Source: Thalassospira povalilytica
GTDB lineage: Bacteria; Pseudomonadota; Alphaproteobacteria; Rhodospirillales; Thalassospiraceae
NCBI RefSeq assembly: GCF_002844235.1
Contig: NZ_PGTS01000006.1
Span: 1-64,000 of the forward strand
DNA: 64,000 nucleotides
Reading direction: 5' to 3'
Shown: positions 29,406-38,952 of the stretch, piece by piece
Position numbering within the stretch: the first letter of the stretch is position 1
Layout: each line of letters opens with the position of its first letter
The notes under the pieces: generated by a model
Seen by the model: the letters and a program-made list of their open reading frames with translations, nothing else
The model's database searches: none
Told to the model about the DNA's origin: nothing
Translations under genes and position numbers: made by a program

Positions 29406-29813
29406 TCAATCCTGTCCCGCCTCGATTGCGGTCATCAGCTGTACCTTGTCAACGCCCAGTTCCTGCAACCGTTTGAGCAAGGCAACAACCTTGGCACCTT
29501 CGGTATCGCGGTCGGCACGGATTTCGACAGGACGACCGATATAATCAACCGGCAACATCGATGACAGGCGATCAAGGCCGCCCTTAAGATCATCAATCCC
29601 GATTTCACCCGACTTCCCGAACCACAGAACAATCGTGTCTTCGGGGCGGGCTTCGGCGGTATGGCTTGCCGGCGGGTCGACTTCAAATGGACCCAGCTTT
29701 TGCAGGCTTCCGGCGATCATGAAAAAGATCAGAAGCAAAAACACGATATTGATCAAAGGCAACATCGGTTCCTGGACCGGGCCGTCCTCGGCGATCTGAA
29801 TGCGGCGTTTCAT
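29406..29813 (-). CDS. exbD: ExbD/TolR biopolymer transport protein (second copy)
   Basis: A 135-residue protein with one N-terminal helix ([19 protein letters not shown]) that carries Asn where ExbD normally has the proton-carrying Asp, and a periplasmic domain. Its ATG overlaps the stop of the upstream exbD gene (ATGA). Two ExbD-type subunits in one operon imply a hetero-oligomer, or that this copy has lost proton transfer. Confidence 0.87.
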   Translation of the reverse strand: MKRRIQIAEDGPVQEPMLPLINIVFLLLIFFMIAGSLQKLGPFEVDPPASHTAEARPEDTIVLWFGKSGEIGIDDLKGGLDRLSSMLPVDYIGRPVEIRADRDTEGAKVVALLKRLQELGVDKVQLMTAIEAGQD

Positions 29814-30199
29814 TCGATGAACTCCACATCTGTAACCCCGCCACGGCCAAGTGCATCCATCACATCAACCAGATGCTGAAGACTTGCACCATTGACCGGA
29901 CGCAGACGCACGGGCGATCCGCCATAGCCGCTTTGCAATGCCGGAACAAGTCCCGACAGCGATACGGTTTCCCCGTTGATCGAAAGACCGCCATTGGCAT
30001 CGACATTGACCGTTACCGGGCGTACGTCGCTTTGGCTGGTTGATCTGCCATCGGTGATGCTGACCGACATCTCGAAGCCCTTCCAGTCAAGGAAGCTTGA
30101 TGCCAGCATGAAGAAAATCAGCAAAATGAAGACAACATCAATCAGCGGGGTCAGACCGATCATCGGTGATGAACCGCGATTACGTTCGCGCAATTGCAT
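29810..30199 (-). CDS. exbD: ExbD/TolR biopolymer transport protein (first copy)
   Basis: A 129-residue protein with the canonical helix GLTPLIDVVFILLIFFMLAS, keeping the proton-carrying Asp in the LIDVV motif. The ATG at 30199 gives a normal short cytoplasmic head; longer in-frame starts run into exbB. It works with ExbB and TonB. Confidence 0.92.
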   Translation of the reverse strand: MQLRERNRGSSPMIGLTPLIDVVFILLIFFMLASSFLDWKGFEMSVSITDGRSTSQSDVRPVTVNVDANGGLSINGETVSLSGLVPALQSGYGGSPVRLRPVNGASLQHLVDVMDALGRGGVTDVEFIE

Positions 30200-30222
30200 A
30201 GGCGTATTCCGGCGGATTGGGT

Positions 30223-31098
30223 TTATTCGGCTGCGTGGCGAAGTTCGGATACGTTGGACGCCCCCAGAGTGGTCCTGTGGGCCAGTTCGCCCCGATTGAC
30301 CACCATGGTGCAGACATCTTCCATCACCGCTGCTGCACGGCCGATAACGCCCTGCATCCACATATGGAATGCGGTTGCCGGGATCGCGACGACAAGACCG
30401 ATCGCGGTTGTCAGCAACGCCAGCCAGATCCCGCCCGACAGGACAGACGGATCAATGCGGCTGCCCGCACCTTCCATTTTCTGGAAGGCCTCGATCATGC
30501 CCATCACGGTTCCAAGCAGGCCCAGAAGCGGGCTGAGGACCGCGATGGCCGACATGATGCGCAAACCACCGTTCAGGCTGTCGATTTCCTTGCGCGCACG
30601 TGCGGCAATAAGATCGGATGCGGCTTCGCGTTCATCAGCCGATGCCACAGACAGTGACAGGCCCGAAAGTCCGATACGTGCCGCCGGATGACGACGGCGC
30701 GCCAGAAGGTCTGCGGCCTGTGCTTCGTCGCCATCAGAAAGGTGGCGTTCGACATCACGCACAAACCCGTCGGCAAAGACACCACGGCGCAAGAAACCAA
30801 CCAGCTTGTAGAAGAACAGGACAAGCCCGATCAAAGCCATCGCTGCCAGCACCCAGCCGACAACCCCGGCCCGGTCAACCTGTTCAATCACCGGCAACCC
30901 GACAAAGGCATCGGTCATGGAATTGGCCTGGGTCGTTGCCGTTGTGTCCATCGGAAGTCCCGTAGCGGGATCAAGGATCACTGTACCATCACTGGACAGG
31001 GTTCCGGTCGCAGTTGCGTCAGGTGCAATTGCGCCATCGGATGCAAGCGGGCTTTGCGCATCATCAGATGCGGCCAACGGATTTACAGGTTCAGGCAT
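30223..31098 (-). CDS. exbB: ExbB/MotA/TolQ-family proton channel
   Basis: A 291-residue membrane protein. The N-terminal polar extension (about 1-75) is longer than in classic ExbB. Three helices follow (about 78-105, 185-215, 230-260), with GGLRIMSAIAVLSPLLGLLG and the conserved GIWLALLTTAIGLVVAIPA. GGAAAG precedes the ATG. It is the first gene of the tonB operon, with a dyad 89 bases upstream. Confidence 0.9.
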   Translation of the reverse strand: MPEPVNPLAASDDAQSPLASDGAIAPDATATGTLSSDGTVILDPATGLPMDTTATTQANSMTDAFVGLPVIEQVDRAGVVGWVLAAMALIGLVLFFYKLVGFLRRGVFADGFVRDVERHLSDGDEAQAADLLARRRHPAARIGLSGLSLSVASADEREAASDLIAARARKEIDSLNGGLRIMSAIAVLSPLLGLLGTVMGMIEAFQKMEGAGSRIDPSVLSGGIWLALLTTAIGLVVAIPATAFHMWMQGVIGRAAAVMEDVCTMVVNRGELAHRTTLGASNVSELRHAAE

Positions 31099-31186
31099 TT
31101 AACTTTCCGATCAAATATACGATCAGCATCAGACGTCCTGCTCTGATGCATTTGAAACTGATTTGCATTCTTTACAGGAAATAGAA

Positions 31187-31203
31187 TTGCGATGCAATCG
31201 CAA
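31187..31203. promoter_or_regulatory. Iron-box-like dyad upstream of exbB
   Basis: TTGCGATGCAATCGCAA has perfect 7-base arms (TTGCGAT/ATCGCAA) around a GCA centre, the same 7-3-7 layout as the site at 37457. It lies upstream of the exbB-exbD-exbD-tonB operon, which supports control by iron (inference). Confidence 0.5.
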
Positions 31204-31376
31204 CCAACAAAACATACAGCTTTTTCGTGCATGGCTGCTTTGCTTCGCACCAGGGCGATCAGATATCGAAACAGAGTGAACGGGAAAGTCGGACCATACC
31301 GGCGACGCGGGCAAAAATGCCCGATGGGGCAAACAAGTGCGGCGAAGACGTAAGTGATCCAAATGCCGGATATGCA

Positions 31377-31410
31377 AAACCCCCGGAACTTCTGGGTTCC
31401 AGGGGTTTTG
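31377..31410 (-). terminator. Terminator of tRNA-Lys copy 1
   Basis: Inverted repeat AAAACCCC, GGAAC / GGTTCC, GGGGTTTT directly after the tRNA 3' end on the minus strand. Confidence 0.75.
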
Positions 31411-31413
31411 AAT

Positions 31414-31489
31414 TGGTGAGCCCGACAGGATTCGAACCTGTGGCCAACTGATTAAAAGTCAGTTGCTCTACCAACTGAGCTACGGGCCC
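31414..31489 (-). tRNA. tRNA-Lys(TTT), copy 1
   Basis: A 76-base tRNA including an encoded CCA. The acceptor arm starts GGGCCCG, the D arm holds AGCTCAGTTGGTAGAGC, the anticodon loop is CTTTTAA (anticodon TTT), and the T arm contains GTTCGAATC. It is identical to the second copy 330 bases away. Confidence 0.97.
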
Positions 31490-31708
31490 TCAACGTTGGT
31501 GAGCGGCGTTTTAATGGGACTGGCGTCATCGGTCAACCCCCCTTTTTACGTGTTTTTGCACATCTGCCATGAATTCGCGCCAAAACCCCGGAAAACCCCG
31601 GTTTTGATCGGTTAAAAAAATGTCATGAATTGTCCGGATGCCGACCGACGGAAATCGGACCGCGCGGATGAAACGAATTTGATAAAGGGGGATGGGCGGA
31701 TAAAGAAA

Positions 31709-31742
31709 AAGCCCCCGAAACCGGAAAGGTTTCAGGGGCTTA
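31709..31742 (-). terminator. Terminator of tRNA-Lys copy 2
   Basis: Inverted repeat AAGCCCC, GAAACC / GGTTTC, GGGGCTT immediately downstream of the second tRNA-Lys on the minus strand. Confidence 0.75.
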
Positions 31743-31743
31743 T

Positions 31744-31819
31744 TGGTGAGCCCGACAGGATTCGAACCTGTGGCCAACTGATTAAAAGTCAGTTGCTCTA
31801 CCAACTGAGCTACGGGCCC
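31744..31819 (-). tRNA. tRNA-Lys(TTT), copy 2
   Basis: Identical in its full 76 bases to copy 1. The flank on the 5' side of the tRNA (CCTCAACGTTGGTGA and GCGTTTTAATGGGA) is also shared, so a segment of about 110 bases was duplicated. Confidence 0.97.
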
Positions 31820-31917
31820 TCAACGTTGGTGAAGCGCGTTTTAATGGGAGAGCACGCGCTGGTCAACACCTGTTTTCCATATTTTTCCTCTTTTTCTGCT
31901 TTCGCGCCCTAAAACGC

Positions 31918-31946
31918 GAAAGCCGCCCCACAAAGGGACGGCTTTC
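31918..31946 (-). terminator. Terminator of gyrA-coaD-ppi operon
   Basis: Stem GAAAGCCG/CGGCTTTC with an inner GCCC/GGGA part, just after the peptidylprolyl isomerase stop codon. The T run on the minus strand is short. Confidence 0.65.
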
Positions 31947-31971
31947 GGTTGCAAATGATCGGTTTGCGCGA

Positions 31972-32529
31972 TTATTGCGCGTCTGCAGCAACCTGCATTT
32001 TGACAATCACGTCCGGATCGGCAACCGACCCGTTGGCCCAGGGGGCACCTTTTTTGATCATGTCGACATATTCCATGCCTTCGGTCACCTGACCCCAGAT
32101 GGTGTATTGGCCATCCAGATGCGGTGCATCGGCAAAGCAGATGAAGAATTGCGAATCAGCACTGTTCGGGTTGGCCGAACGGGCCATGGAAACGGTGCCG
32201 CGACCATGATGTTCCTTGGAGAATTCGGCATCAAGTTTCTGACCCGATCCGCCGGTACCATTGCCCTTGGGGTCGCCGGTCTGCGCCATGAAGCCTTCGA
32301 TCACACGATGGAACTTCAGACCATCATAGAACCCCTCGCGGGTCAGTTCCTTGATGCGGGCAACATGTTTCGGCGCAAGGTCCGGGCGAAGCTGAATAAC
32401 AACGCGGCCATCTTTCAGATCAAGATAAAGCGTGTTTTCCAAATCCTGCGCGACAGCGTCGTTTCCATTGGACATGGTTACAATTCCTAGTACGAGAGCA
32501 ATTATTGAGAATAGACGAAAAAGACGCAT
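31972..32529 (-). CDS. Exported cyclophilin-type peptidylprolyl isomerase
   Basis: A 185-residue cyclophilin with an N-terminal signal (about 1-28, LFSIIALVLGIVTMSNG). The catalytic segment FHRVIEGFMAQTGDPKGNGTGG and the SQFFICFADAPHLDGQYTIW region are typical. It catalyses prolyl cis-trans isomerisation, probably in the periplasm. It is the last gene of a three-gene unit behind gyrA and coaD, 8 bases after coaD. Confidence 0.94.
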   Translation of the reverse strand: MRLFRLFSIIALVLGIVTMSNGNDAVAQDLENTLYLDLKDGRVVIQLRPDLAPKHVARIKELTREGFYDGLKFHRVIEGFMAQTGDPKGNGTGGSGQKLDAEFSKEHHGRGTVSMARSANPNSADSQFFICFADAPHLDGQYTIWGQVTEGMEYVDMIKKGAPWANGSVADPDVIVKMQVAADAQ

Positions 32530-32537
32530 GGCCTGCG

Positions 32538-33065
32538 TTATTCCTTTTCTTCTGCCAGCTTTTCATGCAAGCGCTTAAGCACGTTGGCCGGCACAAATTC
32601 ACTTACATTACCACCCAGCCGGGCGATTTCCTTGACGAAGCGCGACGAGACAAACTGCTGTTTGTCGGACGCCATCAAAAACACGGTTTCGACTTCCGGC
32701 GACAGCCGGGCATTCATGCCCGCCATCTGGAATTCATATTCAAAGTCCGATACCGCGCGAAGACCGCGGATGATCGTGCTTGAACCGTTTTCTTTGGCGA
32801 AATCCATCAGAAGCGAAGAAAATGGCTTAACTGAGGTGCGCGCGGCAACTTCGCCGCCCGCCGCTTTCAGGGCCTCTTCGACCAGTTTGCAGCGTTCATC
32901 AACGCCGAACATCGGACCTTTGCCGGCGTTGATCGCAACGCCGACAATAAGCTGGTCCACAATCCGGGTCGCACGACGAATAATATCCATATGCCCCTGG
33001 GTCACCGGGTCGAATGTGCCCGGATAAATCCCGATGCGCGATATGGTAGAAGACGTTTCAGTCAT
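32538..33065 (-). CDS. coaD: Phosphopantetheine adenylyltransferase
   Basis: Fourth step of coenzyme A synthesis: 4'-phosphopantetheine plus ATP gives dephospho-CoA. The 175-residue protein shows the nucleotidyltransferase motif YPGTFDPVTQGHMDII near the N-terminus and the C-terminal TIIRGLR and VSSRFVKEIARLGG segments. It lies 11 bases after gyrA, a common arrangement in this order. Confidence 0.97.
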   Translation of the reverse strand: MTETSSTISRIGIYPGTFDPVTQGHMDIIRRATRIVDQLIVGVAINAGKGPMFGVDERCKLVEEALKAAGGEVAARTSVKPFSSLLMDFAKENGSSTIIRGLRAVSDFEYEFQMAGMNARLSPEVETVFLMASDKQQFVSSRFVKEIARLGGNVSEFVPANVLKRLHEKLAEEKE

Positions 33066-33076
33066 CGAATTTCCAA

Positions 33077-35878
33077 TTATTCGTCGCTTTCGGTGCCATC
33101 AGTTGCCGGTGCATCATCACCCGCATCACTGGCACTGGTTTCTGCGGTGTCGGTTGATGCGTCATCGATGTTTTCAACACCATCCACATCGCCTTCTTCA
33201 CCTTCTTCGTCACCGCCAAGGTTTGACAGTCGTTCAACCGCGACGACCTGTTCGTCATCGGCAGTCCGGAACAATGTCACACCCTGTGTCTTGCGGCCGG
33301 CGATACGGATGTCGTGGGTCGGCATACGGATGACCTTGCCACCATTGGTGACCATCATCAGTTCGTCGCCTTCTTCGATGACGAAGGATGCAGCGACATT
33401 ACCGTTACGTTCGGACATCTCGATATTGGCAAAGCCCTGCCCGCCACGACCGGTTACACGATATTCATAGGCAGACGTGCGTTTGCCATAACCGTTTTCG
33501 GTCACAGACAGGATCAGCTGATCACCAGCAAGAATTTCCTGATAGCGTTCAGCACTGAGCACTTCGAGCGGAAGATTGTCTTCGGTGATTTCCTCGCGAC
33601 GCAGTTTGCCTGCGATCGAAAGGTATTCATCACGTTCTTCCATGGTGACATGGTTGCCAAACAGAACCGACATCGCGATGACCGAATCTTCGTCCGCCAG
33701 GCGAATACCGCGCACACCAACCGAATTACGGCCAGTAAAGACGCGGACATCCCCGACACGGAAGCGAATGCATTTGCCCATTCGCGTGGTCAGAAGAATA
33801 TCGTCATCATCGGTACAGGTCTGAACCGCGATCAGCTTGTCACCACGATCTTCTTCAAGCTTCATGGCGATCTTGCCGTTGGATTTCACATTCACGAAAT
33901 CGGCAAGGCTGTTACGGCGGACATTCCCGGTCGAGGTGGCAAACATCACATGCAGGTTCGGCCATTCTTCCTCGTCGGGAAGCGGCAGAACCGTGGTGAT
34001 ATATTCGCCTTCGGACAGCGGCAGCAGGTTCACAAGGGCCTTGCCGCGCGATTGCGGGGTGCCGACCGGCAGACGCCAGACCTTCATCTTATAGACCATA
34101 CCCTCGGAGCTGAAGAACAGAACCGGGGTATGGGTATTGGCCACGAACAGCTTGGAAACGAAATCTTCCTCGCGGGTGGCCATGCCCGAACGGCCTTTGC
34201 CACCGCGACGCTGCGCGCGATAGGTCGACAGCGGAACACGCTGGATATAGCCGCTGTGCGACACGGTGACGACCATGTCTTCGCGGGCAATCAGATCTTC
34301 GATGTCATGTTCGAATTCTGCTTCCTGAATTTCGCTGCGACGCGGGTCGGCGAATTCATTGCGCATTTCGCTCAGTTCGTCCTTGAGAATCGTAAGCTTG
34401 CGCTCGCGCGAGGCCAGGATATCAAGGAAGTCTTTGATCTTTTCACCCAACTCGGTCAATTCGCCCGCGATCTTGTCGCGTTCGAGACCGGTCAGGCGAT
34501 GCAGACGCAGTTCAAGGATTGCACGGGCCTGTGCTTCGGACAGGCGATACATGCCATCCGATGACCCGATCTGGTTCGGATCGGCGATCAGTTCGATCAA
34601 CGGAACGATATCGCCCGCCGCCCAGTCACGCGCCATAAGCTGTTCACGGGCGATCGTCGGATCGGCCGCATTGCGGATCAGCTTGATGACTTCGTCAATG
34701 TTGGAAACGGCAATCCCCAGACCAACCACGACATGGGCACGTTCACGCGCCTTTTTGAGAAGATGGATGGTCCGGCGGGTAATGACTTCTTCGCGGAATT
34801 CGACAAAGGCCTGAATGATGTCTTTCAGGTTCATCAGTTCCGGCTTGCCACGGTTCAACGCCAGCATATTGACGCCAAACGACGTCTGAAGGGCGGTAAA
34901 GCGGAACAGCTGGTTCAGGACAACGTCGGAATTCGCATCACGTTTGAGTTCGATCACCATCCGGACACCGGAACGGTCCGACTCATCACGCAGATCGGAA
35001 ATGCCTTCGAGTTTCTTGTCACGTACCAGTTCGGCGATCTTTTCCATCAGGGTCGCCTTGTTCACCTGATAGGGAACTTCGGTAACGATGATCGCTTCGC
35101 GGTTGGCACGGATTTCCTCGACATGGGTGCGTGCACGCATGACGACCGACCCGCGGCCGGTCTTGAATGCGGAATGGATGCCCGAACGCCCCAGAATAAG
35201 GCCACCCGTCGGGAAGTCCGGCCCATGGACAAATTCCATCAGACCTTCGACGGTGATGTCGGGATTGTCGACATAGGCCATGCAGCCATCAATGACTTCG
35301 CCAAGGTTATGGGGCGGAATATTGGTCGCCATACCAACGGCAATACCGCCCGCACCATTGACCAGCATGTTCGGAAAACGTGCCGGGATAACAGACGGTT
35401 CCTTGGTGGTTTCGTCATAGTTATCGCGAAAATCAATCGTGTCTTTATCGATATCATCAAGCAGGAAATGGGCTGCCTTGGCCATGCGAGCTTCGGTGTA
35501 ACGCATGGCGGCGGCCTTGTCGCCATCCATGGAACCAAAGTTCCCCTGCCCGTCAATCAGCGGCAGACGCATGGAGAAGTTCTGGGCCATACGGACCATC
35601 GCGTCGTAAATCGCGCTGTCACCATGCGGGTGGTATTTACCCATCACGTCCCCGACCACACGGGCCGATTTGCGGAACGGTTTGTTATATTCGAAACCGT
35701 TTTCGTGCATGGCGTACAGAATACGACGGTGCACAGGTTTCAAACCGTCCCGGACGTCAGGCAGCGCACGGCTAACAATCACGCTCATTGCGTAATCAAG
35801 GTAGCTGCGGCGCATTTCTTGTTCGATGGAAACCGGGAAAATATCGCGGCTCTCGGAATTGGTCTCTTGGGTGGACAA
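33077..35878 (-). CDS. gyrA: DNA gyrase subunit A
   Basis: Type II topoisomerase A subunit, 933 residues. The catalytic Tyr127 lies in RYTEAR. The quinolone-determining region [19 protein letters not shown] keeps Ser88 and Asp92, the susceptible form. The C-terminal beta-pinwheel includes the GyrA box QRRGGKG. The tail (about 880-933) is very acidic. The start codon appears to be TTG at 35878, with AGAGG about ten bases upstream; no ATG or GTG is available before the conserved region. It heads the gyrA-coaD-ppi operon. Confidence 0.97.
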   Translation of the reverse strand: MSTQETNSESRDIFPVSIEQEMRRSYLDYAMSVIVSRALPDVRDGLKPVHRRILYAMHENGFEYNKPFRKSARVVGDVMGKYHPHGDSAIYDAMVRMAQNFSMRLPLIDGQGNFGSMDGDKAAAMRYTEARMAKAAHFLLDDIDKDTIDFRDNYDETTKEPSVIPARFPNMLVNGAGGIAVGMATNIPPHNLGEVIDGCMAYVDNPDITVEGLMEFVHGPDFPTGGLILGRSGIHSAFKTGRGSVVMRARTHVEEIRANREAIIVTEVPYQVNKATLMEKIAELVRDKKLEGISDLRDESDRSGVRMVIELKRDANSDVVLNQLFRFTALQTSFGVNMLALNRGKPELMNLKDIIQAFVEFREEVITRRTIHLLKKARERAHVVVGLGIAVSNIDEVIKLIRNAADPTIAREQLMARDWAAGDIVPLIELIADPNQIGSSDGMYRLSEAQARAILELRLHRLTGLERDKIAGELTELGEKIKDFLDILASRERKLTILKDELSEMRNEFADPRRSEIQEAEFEHDIEDLIAREDMVVTVSHSGYIQRVPLSTYRAQRRGGKGRSGMATREEDFVSKLFVANTHTPVLFFSSEGMVYKMKVWRLPVGTPQSRGKALVNLLPLSEGEYITTVLPLPDEEEWPNLHVMFATSTGNVRRNSLADFVNVKSNGKIAMKLEEDRGDKLIAVQTCTDDDDILLTTRMGKCIRFRVGDVRVFTGRNSVGVRGIRLADEDSVIAMSVLFGNHVTMEERDEYLSIAGKLRREEITEDNLPLEVLSAERYQEILAGDQLILSVTENGYGKRTSAYEYRVTGRGGQGFANIEMSERNGNVAASFVIEEGDELMMVTNGGKVIRMPTHDIRIAGRKTQGVTLFRTADDEQVVAVERLSNLGGDEEGEEGDVDGVENIDDASTDTAETSASDAGDDAPATDGTESDE

Positions 35879-36065
35879 AGGCCGTGACCTCTTAAACGCT
35901 TGATCAGAAATGATTCAATCGGCGTGACATGCACCTGTTTTCAAGCACATGCCGGACCAGAAAGGCGGAAAGTATCAGGTTTGTCGCCCACAAACAATAT
36001 TGACAAATCCCGACATTCCACGTTGGGCGATAAAGTTCGGCTTTTATCGCGATTTTGTGTTTTTT

Positions 36066-37040
36066 CTACGGATTAGACTTGCTTTTTTCACGATCGGGAC
36101 TGTCAAGAACTGGCGCGATCGGGTCACCTTTGACACCATCATCGCCTGTCTGCTTTGCCGTGCGGCCAAATCGCAATTGCGATGCGGCAATCCCGCATAA
36201 AATGATCACCAGTGCCACCAGCGCATTGGGCTGGGGCACTTCGCCCAGCACGATAAAACTGATCAGAACCCCGACTGCCGGCACCAGATAATTGTTAAAC
36301 ACCAGGAAACTCGCCCCGGCCACCGCAATCAGATGCAGGATCATGAACATGGCAATCCCGGTCGGGAACATGCCCAGATACATGATCGATATCGCCGCCC
36401 CAAGATCCCATTCCATGGTCCATGGCCGGTCAATGATCAGGGCAAAGGGCATCAGCATGAGGGCTGCGAAACTCAGGATCACTGCGGTCGACCCGATGCG
36501 CGGCTGATCGCGCAGATTGCGTGCGACCAGCGACGAAATCGCATATCCGACCGCAGCCACCAGAATGGCCAGCTGAAACAGGAACTCCCCGCCCAGCCCC
36601 GAAAGCGTTTCCGGACCGACCAGAACAATCACGCCAATGGTGCCCATGATCACCCCGATCACCTTGCCCAGCGTCAGCTTTTCATCATGGGTAAAGAAAT
36701 GCGCCAGAACCACGGTGGTCAGCGGCACGGTTGACATCAGAATGGCCGCAAGCCCCGCATCGACGCGAATTTCACCATAACTGATCAGAAAGAACGGAAT
36801 GGCATTGCCAACAAGGGCAACCATGAATGTCGATATCCAGGCCCGCCGCCCGCGCGGCATGTCGGATTTGCGGATCAGGGCAAAACACCACAAGACAAGG
36901 GCCGCAAATGTCAGCCGCCCGCCCGCCACCACCAGCGGGGAATAGGCATGAACCCCGATCTTGATAAAGGTGAACGAACTGCCCCAAATCATCGCCAGCA
37001 GCAACAGCAAGCCATATTCACGAATTCCCGGACGTGTCAT
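36066..37040 (-). CDS. EamA-family (DMT) transporter
   Basis: A 324-residue protein with about ten helices in two EamA repeats (first about 8-140, second about 150-285). Typical features are LLLLAMIWGSSFTFIKIGV at the start and NNYLVPAVGVLISFIVLGE in the second repeat. It probably exports a metabolite; the substrate is unknown. It is monocistronic, with gyrA upstream on the same strand. Confidence 0.9.
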   Translation of the reverse strand: MTRPGIREYGLLLLLAMIWGSSFTFIKIGVHAYSPLVVAGGRLTFAALVLWCFALIRKSDMPRGRRAWISTFMVALVGNAIPFFLISYGEIRVDAGLAAILMSTVPLTTVVLAHFFTHDEKLTLGKVIGVIMGTIGVIVLVGPETLSGLGGEFLFQLAILVAAVGYAISSLVARNLRDQPRIGSTAVILSFAALMLMPFALIIDRPWTMEWDLGAAISIMYLGMFPTGIAMFMILHLIAVAGASFLVFNNYLVPAVGVLISFIVLGEVPQPNALVALVIILCGIAASQLRFGRTAKQTGDDGVKGDPIAPVLDSPDREKSKSNP

Positions 37041-37456
37041 GTTCCCAGCCTATTTTCGCCATAGTTTTTGGGCTTTATCACGGTTGTGATCAAACCGGCA
37101 TCCAGCGTTAGAGGCCAAACACCAAAGAATCAAGAAAATAGAACCCCGACAGCCCAAAGGCTGGCGCGATGTCCCTTTATGGGGCCACGCATCGGGACCC
37201 AAGCTGGCCGGGCCCGAACCACCCGGCCAAGACAGCAAAGCCACAACAGAAAAACATCAACCCAACAGGATAGAACCAGAACACCCGGCCCCGTCCGGAC
37301 CATACAGCCAAAAGATGCATATTTCCGGGTTTTATACGGTCAGCCAGATACGGATTTTTGATTGCCAGTACCCGGTGATTTTCACCGAACACCAAGGCAG
37401 ATCAATGCAGCAAACCAGCAAAAGTGGAAAAAAGTAAAATCGGCGCAAGTTTTTAG
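37041..37456. other. Intergenic region before iron-box gene
   Basis: Promoter space between divergent genes. No gene is supported. The composition shifts from GC-rich (37120-37310) to AT-rich (37420-37480) near the iron-box-like dyad. Confidence 0.5.
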
Positions 37457-37473
37457 TTGCGAATGATTTGCAA
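37457..37473 (+). promoter_or_regulatory. Iron-box-like dyad
   Basis: TTGCGAATGATTTGCAA is a 17-base dyad (arms TTGCGAA/TTTGCAA) resembling TGCRAAT-ATTYGCA sites of alphaproteobacterial Fur-family regulators. It lies 40 bases before a small gene. Confidence 0.55.
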
Positions 37474-37513
37474 TAGCACTACATTACGCGCAACAAAAAG
37501 ACCAGGATACGAG

Positions 37514-37753
37514 ATGATGAGTTACGTTGATCAGGAATTGTCGATTGAAGACATGCTTGCCGACCCGATCGTGCAGACATTAATGCGCTATGACGGCATT
37601 TCTGCCAGTGACGTTCGTCACACGATCGAGCAGGTAAATCAAAATCGCGCCCAAAAGGCCGAGGCGGCCCTTCCCGGGACGCACCATCACAACCGGTTGC
37701 ACTGGGGTGCTCCCCATGGCAACACCAGCCGCCTGCGCCACAACGCGGCCTGA
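37514..37753 (+). CDS. Small protein behind iron-box-like site
   Basis: A 79-residue soluble protein of unknown function. The first half is acidic and helical (SIEDMLADPIVQTLMRYDG), the second is basic and His-rich (residues 54-77 hold several His). AGGA lies 7 bases before ATG 37514. Its promoter carries the best iron-box-like dyad in the window, so it may be made under iron limitation. No domain is recognised. Confidence 0.65.
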   Translation: MMSYVDQELSIEDMLADPIVQTLMRYDGISASDVRHTIEQVNQNRAQKAEAALPGTHHHNRLHWGAPHGNTSRLRHNAA

Positions 37754-37847
37754 TCGTGCCGGCCTTGCCACCGGGCGCCATCAAGCGCGCCCGGAGATCT
37801 GATCATGATCCTTGGGCAATTGGCGCGCGGGAATTGCCGCACCATTG

Positions 37848-38783
37848 TCAGGATTGCGGTGCGTTCAGCGCCCAGTCATATTCATCGTCGGAAACATCAA
37901 ACCCGCCGATATGATCAAGCTGTGCGGTCAGCTCAGGCCCGGCAAAGGTCAGAAGATGGGCGACAAATTGCGCGTCCCCCGCCCCGAAATCATCCCGATA
38001 CCAGTCATACAGACTTGAAATCACAAAGCCGCCATCGCCGTCACTATGGATGGCGCGCGCATGGTTGATAAAACCGCGCGCGGCCTGATCAAGCTGGCTT
38101 TCGATCCGTTTGGCATCATAGGCATCGCGCGCCAGCGCCGGGCATCCGATCGATGCACAATTCACCGCATAGTGAATGCGCGCATCCTGCCAGATCGGGC
38201 GCAATATCCGGTGTTCGATATCATCAAGTGACAAGGTCCGCCCTTCGATACGGACAAGCTTTTTACCCCACGGGCCCGATGCGAACAGGCCCGGCGAAAT
38301 GTCGATATCGCGGATCGATGCCACCGGATAATGGTCAAGCACCACCTTCACGGTCAGCGCGTTATAAAGATTGATCCAGTATGCCATCTGCTCGGCCCGG
38401 TTAAGGCGACTGACCGATATATCGACCATCTGGTCTATATAATGTGCAACCGCATAAATCCCGTTTGCGCGCTCCGACAAGGCACGCTGGTAATCAAAGG
38501 TGGTCACCCCGGCTTCGGGCTGATCCACAAACCGGTCAAGAACCCCCTGCCATTCCGCATGATCGACCATGATCGTGCTTTGCGGATCGTAAACCTGCCA
38601 GTCCGGCCACAGATCGGCCTTTGGCGCGGCATTGACCGCCCCCGGCATCGCAAGCATCACCATGACAACAAGCACAGGTGCAAGACTGGCCAGACCAGGC
38701 CATCCGGGCAAACTGGCGCGTCGAACCGGACGGCAAAGACGGCAAAGACCGGAAACAAATGGCAGAAGGGGCAAAGAACGCAT
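37848..38783 (-). CDS. DUF547 domain protein, exported
   Basis: A 311-residue protein with a long N-terminal signal or anchor (hydrophobic core about 30-50, ending AVNA). The DUF547 pattern is clear: QMAYWINLYNALTVKVVLDH, the HYAVNCASIGCPAL segment with conserved His and Cys residues, and a C-terminal YDWYRDDFG. Its function is unknown; the conserved His/Cys set suggests an enzyme of the papain-like or transglutaminase-like type. Confidence 0.88.
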   Translation of the reverse strand: MRSLPLLPFVSGLCRLCRPVRRASLPGWPGLASLAPVLVVMVMLAMPGAVNAAPKADLWPDWQVYDPQSTIMVDHAEWQGVLDRFVDQPEAGVTTFDYQRALSERANGIYAVAHYIDQMVDISVSRLNRAEQMAYWINLYNALTVKVVLDHYPVASIRDIDISPGLFASGPWGKKLVRIEGRTLSLDDIEHRILRPIWQDARIHYAVNCASIGCPALARDAYDAKRIESQLDQAARGFINHARAIHSDGDGGFVISSLYDWYRDDFGAGDAQFVAHLLTFAGPELTAQLDHIGGFDVSDDEYDWALNAPQS

Positions 38784-38952
38784 AACCGCAAAACCGTTTC
38801 ATCAGTGATACAGGATCAGGCAAGCGCCTGTCGGCTTTTGGAACAGCTTACAGTGTAACCCGTTTCAGCACGTCACAGCCTCATCAAACCGGCGTGATCA
38901 CGGGAACCTGCTTTATGTACTTTTAACCCCAAGTTGGGTTACACTATCACCC

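Noticed and set aside
31414-31819. tRNA-Lys repeats as attachment sites of an island
   Set aside because: The intervening 250 bases carry no gene, so this is a simple duplication.
33314-34564. Open frame of 416 codons on the plus strand
   Set aside because: It is antisense to gyrA, whose identity is certain; there is no domain content.
37479-37784. Minus-strand frame of 101 codons overlapping the iron-box gene
   Set aside because: It lacks a ribosome site, is Arg/Cys-rich in the way antisense frames are, and the plus-strand gene has a clear ribosome site and promoter box.
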